Assembly (NCBI GenBank): GCA_001302725.1 | Contig: LIZU01000020.1 | Location: 1 to 10,868 of the forward strand | Direction: 5' to 3' | Source: a candidate division Zixibacteria bacterium DG_27 | GTDB lineage: Bacteria > Zixibacteria > MSB-5A5 > DG-27 | DNA: 10,868 nt | Shown: piece after piece, positions 5,941-10,868 of the stretch | Layout of the letters: each line of letters begins with the position of its first letter | Numbering within the stretch: position 1 is the stretch's first letter | Translations under genes and position numbers: made by a program | The notes under the pieces: generated by a model | Seen by the model: only the letters and a program-made list of their open reading frames with translations | Database searches by the model: none | What the model was told of the DNA's origin: nothing

Positions 5941-7002
5941 ATGGCCAAACGTACATACGGTCTCGACGTCGGCAGCCACAGCGTCAAACTGGTGGAGCTG
6001 TCCGGCGACAAAACCGGAGTCAAGATATCCAACTGCGCCGTCAAAGAGATCTACTCTGCTGATCAGGAATTCAACCTCGAGGGTCCGCCTCCCAGACAGG
6101 TCGCCAGCGCGGTGAAAGAGGTTTTCCGGGAGATGAAGATCCACCCCTGGCGAGCGCGGAACGTAAACGCCTCTATAGGAGGGCCGTACGTTTCCGTGCA
6201 GCAGGTGCGGACCATCCCCTTGGCCCCGGAGGAAATGGAATCCTCCTTAGCTTTCGAGGCCCGGAAGCATCTGCCTCTGGATGAGTCGGAGGCCATCCTG
6301 GATTTTCAGATTCTCTCCGGTGACATGGAGAGTTCCCACATGGAGATTCTCCTGACTGCCACGACCCAAAAAACCTTTTCCTCATTTGTGAATATGATGA
6401 AGGAGGTGGGAATCAAACCCCGGATCATCGATGCCGAGTCTTTGGCTTTGGTCAACTCCTATCTTTTGACACAGAAGGTCGAGCCCGAGGAAATCTACCT
6501 TTTTCTGGAGATCGGAGCGAGAAGCTCCAAGCTTACGTTTTACGGCTCCACGGATCTGTTCTTCAGCCGGGACATCCCCTTTGGCGGACATCATTTCACC
6601 GAGGACATCCGCAGCCTCCGCAATCTGGAGTACGGGGAAGCAGACAGGTTCAAGAAGGAAAACGGCATCTTCTTCGAAGCCGCCGCTGCGGGAGCGAATG
6701 GACAGCCCCCGGGGTTGAGCATAAAGGTCGCAAGAAAGACGGCGCAGCAGAGTCTGGTGGAGGAGATAAGGCGCTCCCTCCGCTATTATACCAAAGAGAC
6801 CGGGAGACGTGATTTTCAGAGAATCTTCCTTGCCGGGGGTTCGGCCCTGATTGCGGGACTTGATACCTATCTGGGCCAGGAGTTGGAGATAACAGTAGAG
6901 CTATACGACCCCACTGATCAGCTGCAGCTTCCGGTGGGTTTCCCCAGACAGCTTGTGCCTCAACTGGCGGTGGCTCTGGGCATGGCTTTGAGGCAGGATT
7001 GA
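5941..7002 (+). CDS. pilM: Type IV pilus assembly protein PilM (actin-like ATPase)
   Basis: A 353-residue cytoplasmic actin-fold protein, the usual PilM length. It recruits PilN and connects the alignment complex to the motor. The phosphate-1 motif YGLDVGSHSVKLVEL is at 6-20 (D9). The middle has the family pattern PLAPEEMESSLAFEARKHLPLDESEAILDFQIL. The phosphate-2 segment is LEIGARSSKL, where E190 stands at the position usually occupied by Asp. The adenosine motif is FLAGGSALIAGL (G299-G300). ATG 5941 has AGAAGG (5931-5936) 4 nt upstream. The gene is followed by pilN with a single intervening base, so the two are probably translationally coupled, as expected for proteins binding in equimolar amounts. 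Confidence 0.93.
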   Translation: MAKRTYGLDVGSHSVKLVELSGDKTGVKISNCAVKEIYSADQEFNLEGPPPRQVASAVKEVFREMKIHPWRARNVNASIGGPYVSVQQVRTIPLAPEEMESSLAFEARKHLPLDESEAILDFQILSGDMESSHMEILLTATTQKTFSSFVNMMKEVGIKPRIIDAESLALVNSYLLTQKVEPEEIYLFLEIGARSSKLTFYGSTDLFFSRDIPFGGHHFTEDIRSLRNLEYGEADRFKKENGIFFEAAAAGANGQPPGLSIKVARKTAQQSLVEEIRRSLRYYTKETGRRDFQRIFLAGGSALIAGLDTYLGQELEITVELYDPTDQLQLPVGFPRQLVPQLAVALGMALRQD

Positions 7003-7003
7003 G

Positions 7004-7573
7004 ATGGCAGTCGACTATTTCAGGATAAATCTGAATAAGGCCTCCAACCGCCTAGACCTCTATCAGCAAAGGAGGAGGAAAAGGCAGCTGCTCACTGTCG
7101 GAGCCTATGTGGTGTCAATCCTCTTGATTTCTGCAGTGGCACTTTACTTCGGTTACCTCACCAGATCTCAGATGGAAGCCAAGAGGGAAACCATCACGGA
7201 GCTGGACAGAAAGATCGCCGAGCTGGAGAGCTCGGAGGAATACATCTCCCAGGAGGATCTCTTTGCCCTGGCGAATCTGGTCGAAAGGCGGTTGTTGTGG
7301 GCTGAAAAACTTGCCCATTTGGCGGAGGTGTTGCCGGAGGATATCGCCTTAACGGAGGTCGGCTTCGATCAGGAGCGGCTCACCATAAGGGGAATCTCGA
7401 AGCTCCGGCCTCGACAGAGCGACCTGGATCTGGTAGTTTCAATTCTGGATCGCATCAAAGCTGACCCGGCGCTGTCCGAAGGTTTCGCGGAGGTGAAATT
7501 CCAGCTGTCCAATCGCATAAGATATGAGGAGCAAGAGATTTTGGATTTCGAGATCGCCTGCATGGCGATGTGA
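7004..7573 (+). CDS. pilN: Type IV pilus inner-membrane alignment protein PilN
   Basis: A 189-residue bitopic membrane protein. The short cytoplasmic N-terminus contains YFRINLNKA at 5-13, corresponding to the PilM-binding INL(L)P motif of the family. A basic patch (RRRKR, 23-27) precedes a transmembrane helix at about 29-52. A coiled coil (about 55-80) and a periplasmic domain (LAEVLPEDIALTEVGFD ... LTIRGISK) follow; the latter pattern is characteristic of the PilN/GspL ferredoxin-like fold. PilN heterodimerises with PilO in the periplasm. The start ATG 7004 lies one base after the pilM stop, supporting coupling. Length is normal. The motif reads INLN rather than INLLPWR, a notable divergence. 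Identification rests on architecture and gene order as well as motif. Confidence 0.88.
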   Translation: MAVDYFRINLNKASNRLDLYQQRRRKRQLLTVGAYVVSILLISAVALYFGYLTRSQMEAKRETITELDRKIAELESSEEYISQEDLFALANLVERRLLWAEKLAHLAEVLPEDIALTEVGFDQERLTIRGISKLRPRQSDLDLVVSILDRIKADPALSEGFAEVKFQLSNRIRYEEQEILDFEIACMAM

Positions 7574-7592
7574 AGACCCAGTCTGAATTCGG

Positions 7593-8171
7593 ATGAAAAA
7601 AGATAGTATATTCCTGATTGCAGTTTTCCTTTATCTGGTGGCGACGGGGTTTTATTTCTGGAAGGTCGTAAAACCTCAACCGGAGATCATCAGGAATCTG
7701 GATTACGAGATAAGGATAAAAAGCGAGAAGCTCTTGAGCGCTCAGATTCTGGCCGAGAATCTGAGCGGAGTCACAGATCTGTTGCGATCGAACTTCGCAA
7801 GCTCCCTGGCCGATTCCACCGCCCAGACCGCCAGCATTCCCTTCCTCAGTCTTCTGACGGAACAGATGGAGGTTTTAGGAATAACTTTGGTTTCCCTGAG
7901 GCCAGAAGAGCTTCGACAGGAGGCGCAAATCCTGAAGATCCCGTACGAGATCAACATGCTGGCAACCTATGAACAGCTGGGTCAGTTCCTGGCGCTTCTG
8001 GAGAGGTCCAGCCGTCTGATAGAGGTCGGAGAGTTTACCATCCACAACCGTCTGGGCACCGGGAGGCAGTTCGATATCGCCGGAAAGCCGGACCAACATG
8101 AGATGAGCTTGCGCCTGAATGTGTTGACCCTCTTGAAGAGGGGGAGTGAAGTTGAGACCAGAGCACATTAA
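7593..8171 (+). CDS. pilO: Type IV pilus inner-membrane alignment protein PilO
   Basis: A 192-residue bitopic protein with a transmembrane helix at about 5-23 (SIFLIAVFLYLVATGFYFW). A coiled-coil stretch (about 28-70) and a periplasmic ferredoxin-like domain follow. The latter contains LLTEQMEVLGITLVSLRPEE and the PilO-type IPYEINMLATYEQLGQFLALLERSSRLIEVGEFTIH, the best signature for the family. PilO pairs with PilN and contacts the PilP-type protein, linking the inner-membrane platform to PilQ. The ribosome-binding site of ATG 7593 is weak (19-nt gap after pilN). The 3' end overlaps the start of the next gene by 20-26 nt, consistent with coupled translation. Confidence 0.9.
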   Translation: MKKDSIFLIAVFLYLVATGFYFWKVVKPQPEIIRNLDYEIRIKSEKLLSAQILAENLSGVTDLLRSNFASSLADSTAQTASIPFLSLLTEQMEVLGITLVSLRPEELRQEAQILKIPYEINMLATYEQLGQFLALLERSSRLIEVGEFTIHNRLGTGRQFDIAGKPDQHEMSLRLNVLTLLKRGSEVETRAH

Positions 8172-8715
8172 AAACCTCAATCTCTTTTTGGGGATTCTCT
8201 TGACCCTCCTGGTTCTATTCGTTGCCGTCCGCTCTTACACCATCTTCAGGAGCAGCTCCAAGCTGAACCCCGAGGGCAACTTTGAGATGGATCCGGTGGT
8301 GCGAGCTACCGCCGATTCCCTGGAAAACAGGATGCGAGATCTCGCGGGCTACCTCTTCTCGGTCAAGACCGACCCTCTGAAGCTGTCTCGGGTGGTGGTC
8401 GCCGAGGAGGAGATGAAGCTCCGGGAGTTCAGGGAGCTGGAGGAGGAGATGCTGGTCAGGCTCTCTGCAACCGTCGTTGACGAAGAGCCCAAGGCGGTCA
8501 TCAAGTATAAGAACCGAAGTTACATCGTCGGAATCGGAGACAGCCTGGCAGGGAAGTATCTGGTGACGGACATATCGTACAAAAGGGCGACCTTGAGCCG
8601 CGATGGAAAAGAGATATTCTTGGAGTCTAGACCGATCTCAGAGGAGTTCCTGGTTGAACCTCCGGTGTCGGGGGACTCTCTGTCTTATCAGGTAGAAACT
8701 CTGGAGGAATTTTGA
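8152..8715 (+). CDS. PilP/GspC-like periplasmic linker with N-terminal membrane anchor
   Basis: A protein of 187 residues by the chosen start. A transmembrane helix at about 9-26 (LNLFLGILLTLLVLFVAV) is followed by a linker, an acidic amphipathic region (about 80-105) and a C-terminal beta domain, VIKYKNRSYIVGIGDSLAGKYLVTDISYKRATL. That domain resembles the homology region of PilP/GspC, which binds the N0 domain of the secretin. Position between pilO and pilQ supports the role. Unlike classical PilP there is no lipobox cysteine, so it would be anchored by the helix as in GspC. Start choice: TTG 8152 has GGGGGAG (8140-8146) 5 nt upstream and is preferred; GTG 8146, two codons earlier, is the alternative. 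Both overlap the pilO end. The stop overlaps the pilQ start by 4 nt. Confidence 0.75.
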   Translation: MRPEHIKNLNLFLGILLTLLVLFVAVRSYTIFRSSSKLNPEGNFEMDPVVRATADSLENRMRDLAGYLFSVKTDPLKLSRVVVAEEEMKLREFRELEEEMLVRLSATVVDEEPKAVIKYKNRSYIVGIGDSLAGKYLVTDISYKRATLSRDGKEIFLESRPISEEFLVEPPVSGDSLSYQVETLEEF

Positions 8716-10253
8716 GGAAGCGAGGATTTTATAAATTTGTCTGTGGCGGTTTTTCTCTGATTTTTCTGGCTGTTTGTCTCAGCAGCCTTCAAGCGGAGAA
8801 TGCCCCCCAGGAGGCAGAAGAGCTGACCTTGGCTGCCAGGTTAAGTAAGAAGGTGACCATCGACGCCGACGATGTTTTTCTCCCCAGCATCTTGGCAATA
8901 CTGGCTGAGAAGAGCGGCTTCAACATTGTGACCGGTCCTGGGGTGGGGGAAAAGGAGAGGATTTCGGTTCACCTGAAGGATACTCCCATCGAGGAGGCCG
9001 TCAACTTGGTGGTGAGAGCTGCTGGGCTTTCCTACGAAATCGTCGGCAACTCCTTTCTGGTTGCGGAGGCAGAACAGTTAGAGAAAGAGATCGGGCTAAC
9101 CGCCTATGTTATTCAATTACAATATGCCAACGCCGAGGAGGTTAAAGTATTACTTCAGGATCTGACCGAAAACATCCAGGTTGAGACCTCTGGCAACCGG
9201 CTGCTGGTGATGGCAAGTCCCAAGATAATCGCAGAGGTGAGGGAGGTCATCAAGCAGGTCGACCAACCGGCGCAGCAGATTACGTTGGAGGCTCGGTTGG
9301 TGGAGGTTTACACCGCCGGTCTGGAGAAGCTGGGGATCGACTGGGAACAGCTCTCTCAGATTCAGACCGGGCTGGCTGAGAACGCCGCGAATCCGGACGG
9401 GAGCGGGCGACCCCCGGGACATATTTACAGATACGAAGATGAGTTTGGGGTCATTCGGGAGCTGGGACCGGACGAGCCCGGAACCGTTTACGAGAGAATC
9501 GACGGTTTCAAGAACATCGGGCACTTCTCCCGGAGGCTGACCTCCTTTGAGATCGCTCTTGATTTCCTCATCAAGCACGACAGGGCTAGGGTCTTGGCCA
9601 ACAGCAAGGTCACCACCATGAACAACCGTGAAGCCGCCATATTGATTGGAGAGGTGATACCGTTTACTCCTCCCAACTTCCAGGTGGTCGCAGGAGGCGG
9701 CTTTGCCCAGCAAATCATCGAGAGGGATTCGGTGGGGGTCAAGCTGCGAATCACTCCGACCATTAACAAGGCCGGCTTCATTACTGTGAAGGTGGAGCCG
9801 GAGGTTTCCTCTATCATCGAGCTGGTGCAGGGTTACCTTCCCCGAAAGAAAATCCGGACCGCCACCACCACGGTCATGGTTCGGGACGGACAGAAAATCT
9901 TCATCGGGGGATTGTTGTCGGTTGACGATTCCTATATCGAGCACAAGGTCCCGATTCTGGGAGACATCCCTCTTTTAGGATATCTTTTCCGGCACAAGTA
10001 TCAGAGCAACAAGAAAACAGATCTGCTGATCGAGGTCACCCCTCACATCATCGACAGTGAGAAGCTGACCTCCACTGGTGGCTACATCGGAGATATACCC
10101 ATTTACAGCGAAGGGGAGATGACCGATCTGGAAAAGGTAAACCCCTTTTTGAAATCGGACTATGACCAAAAATATGATATAGAGGCTCTTCGAGAATTGG
10201 AGGAGGATTACCTTCGACCCCCGGAGGGGGCGCAGGAACCTAAAAAAGAATAA
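8712..10253 (+). CDS. pilQ: Type IV pilus outer-membrane secretin PilQ (compact)
   Basis: A 513-residue secretin forming the outer-membrane channel for the pilus. A signal peptide occupies residues 1-28, with likely cleavage after SSLQA. An N0/STN domain follows at about 45-118 (KVTIDADDVFLPSILAILAEKSGFNIV), then an N1 domain at about 130-190 (AYVIQLQYANAEEVKVLLQDL). The secretin core is at about 190-447 with the signature VPILGDIPLLGYLFR at 413-427 and LLIEVTPHII at 438-447. A 66-residue acidic tail, rich in E/D/Y/P, ends the protein. There are no AMIN domains, so it is much shorter than proteobacterial PilQ (commonly about 700). Residues 209-270 form a non-conserved insertion within the core region. 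The TTG start at 8712 overlaps the previous stop (TTGA) and has GGAGG (8703-8707) 4 nt upstream. Confidence 0.93.
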   Translation: MRKRGFYKFVCGGFSLIFLAVCLSSLQAENAPQEAEELTLAARLSKKVTIDADDVFLPSILAILAEKSGFNIVTGPGVGEKERISVHLKDTPIEEAVNLVVRAAGLSYEIVGNSFLVAEAEQLEKEIGLTAYVIQLQYANAEEVKVLLQDLTENIQVETSGNRLLVMASPKIIAEVREVIKQVDQPAQQITLEARLVEVYTAGLEKLGIDWEQLSQIQTGLAENAANPDGSGRPPGHIYRYEDEFGVIRELGPDEPGTVYERIDGFKNIGHFSRRLTSFEIALDFLIKHDRARVLANSKVTTMNNREAAILIGEVIPFTPPNFQVVAGGGFAQQIIERDSVGVKLRITPTINKAGFITVKVEPEVSSIIELVQGYLPRKKIRTATTTVMVRDGQKIFIGGLLSVDDSYIEHKVPILGDIPLLGYLFRHKYQSNKKTDLLIEVTPHIIDSEKLTSTGGYIGDIPIYSEGEMTDLEKVNPFLKSDYDQKYDIEALRELEEDYLRPPEGAQEPKKE

Positions 10254-10280
10254 CTCCACCTTCCAAGAGAGGTTTGGGAT

Positions 10281-10868
10281 ATGAGGTATAGAGAACTAAC
10301 TGTTTGGACTATCAGTCTGCTGCTTATCTTATCGATTTTCTACTTTGCTTTGGAGGGCTGCGATCGCCGCAAGCCGACTGGTGCGGAGCTCGAGCAAAGA
10401 AAGGTTCATCTGCTGAGCCTGGTGGCAGACCCCTCGGAGATTGAAGCCGATTATGAGGCCACCACCTGCAAACTGATCGTCACCGCAAGGCAGTCCGACT
10501 ACAGCGCTGCCGCCGGAGTGAATGTACGCTTTGCAGTCGTTGAGGGAACCGGGGTAGTGTGGGGAGACACCCTCACCGGGGAGAACGGCACTGTCACCGG
10601 CTACTTCAACGACACCGGTCAGCCCGGAACTGCTTCGGTCAGAGCCACGGCGGAAGGGGTTGCCGACACTGTCGCTATCACCATTCTGAAAGTCGAGAAC
10701 AAGCTCACCTTAAGCGCCAGCCCCCCGGTGATCTACAATGACGACGGCATCACCAAATCTGTAATCCGGGCCGATTTGCGCAATCGCCTCTCCCAGCCGA
10801 TCGTGGGAGATACGGTCCGGCTTAGCTCCACCACGGGATTTATAACCGGCTTTGTGGTCACAGACTCG
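10281..10868 (+). CDS. Putative lipoprotein with bacterial Ig-like (Big/invasin-type) domains, 3' end outside window
   Basis: An open frame from ATG 10281 runs 196 codons to the window edge without a stop. AGAGAGG (10266-10272) lies 8 nt upstream. A hydrophobic N-terminus (about residues 6-24, TVWTISLLLILSIFYFA) ends in LEGC with C27, a lipobox-like site, although Glu at -2 is unusual. A first Ig-like repeat runs from about 45 to 137, with LSLVADPSEIEADYEATTCKL, GVNVRFAVVEGTGVV and the ENGTVTGYF segment typical of Big_1/invasin-type strands. A second begins at about 141 (LTLSASPPVIYNDDG ... RADLRNRLSQPIVGDTVRLSS) and is cut by the edge. Such proteins are exported and often adhesive. It lies 27 nt after pilQ, so it is probably co-transcribed and may act on the cell surface near the pilus. 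The function is not known. Confidence 0.75.
   Translation, partial: MRYRELTVWTISLLLILSIFYFALEGCDRRKPTGAELEQRKVHLLSLVADPSEIEADYEATTCKLIVTARQSDYSAAAGVNVRFAVVEGTGVVWGDTLTGENGTVTGYFNDTGQPGTASVRATAEGVADTVAITILKVENKLTLSASPPVIYNDDGITKSVIRADLRNRLSQPIVGDTVRLSSTTGFITGFVVTDS

Noticed and set aside
9150..9944. 264-codon open frame on the minus strand
   Set aside because: It is antisense to the pilQ core, which has clear family motifs on the + strand; a shadow frame.
10559..10741. 60-codon frame inside the Ig-like gene
   Set aside because: It is out of frame with the longer open frame from 10281, which has a signal sequence and Ig-like repeats; the peptide is His/Arg-rich shadow sequence.

Overview
This window holds most of a type IV pilus (T4P) locus from a Gram-negative (double-membrane) bacterium. 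A secretin with a signal peptide, plus PilM/N/O/P-type alignment proteins, requires an outer membrane. Base composition is moderate (roughly 50-55% GC by eye), and all credible genes lie on the + strand. The DUF4900-like protein, the compact secretin and the Ig-like lipoprotein beside pilQ suggest a poorly studied phylum of the Zixibacteria/Gemmatimonadota/FCB kind rather than a proteobacterium. That placement is inference from style, not a measured assignment.

Layout. (1) 1-1495: two nucleotide-sugar genes, the C-terminal end of a UDP-glucose 6-dehydrogenase and a complete extended-SDR UDP-sugar 4-epimerase. They are separated by a ~205-nt spacer with a possible terminator and a weak promoter. 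(2) 1496-1871: a 376-nt gene-free spacer. It holds a degenerate heptanucleotide repeat (about 1500-1613), a sigma70-like promoter (1653-1680) and a strongly self-complementary leader (about 1696-1813) just upstream of the pilin. (3) 1872-10253: an apparently single operon in the order pilin, pilT, pilV-like, pilW-like, PilX/DUF4900-like, pilM, pilN, pilO, pilP-like, pilQ. Gaps are 1-69 nt and two junctions overlap. (4) 10281-end: the start of a putative lipoprotein with bacterial Ig-like domains, open at the right edge.

How the genes fit together. PilM (cytoplasmic, actin-like), PilN and PilO (inner membrane) and the PilP-like protein form the alignment complex linking the cytoplasmic motor to the PilQ outer-membrane channel. 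PilT is the retraction ATPase. The pilin at 1872 is probably a major pilin or core pseudopilin. The V-, W- and X-like proteins probably form the priming or tip complex, with the large DUF4900-like protein as candidate tip/surface subunit. The extension ATPase PilB, platform protein PilC and prepilin peptidase PilD are not in the window and must be elsewhere. The sugar genes may supply precursors for surface polysaccharide or glycosylation, but nothing in the sequence ties them to the pilus.

The least explained elements are the structured leader of the pilin operon, the heptad repeat, the PilX-position DUF4900 protein and the Ig-like lipoprotein after pilQ. No RNA gene, CRISPR array, insertion sequence or phage gene was found.
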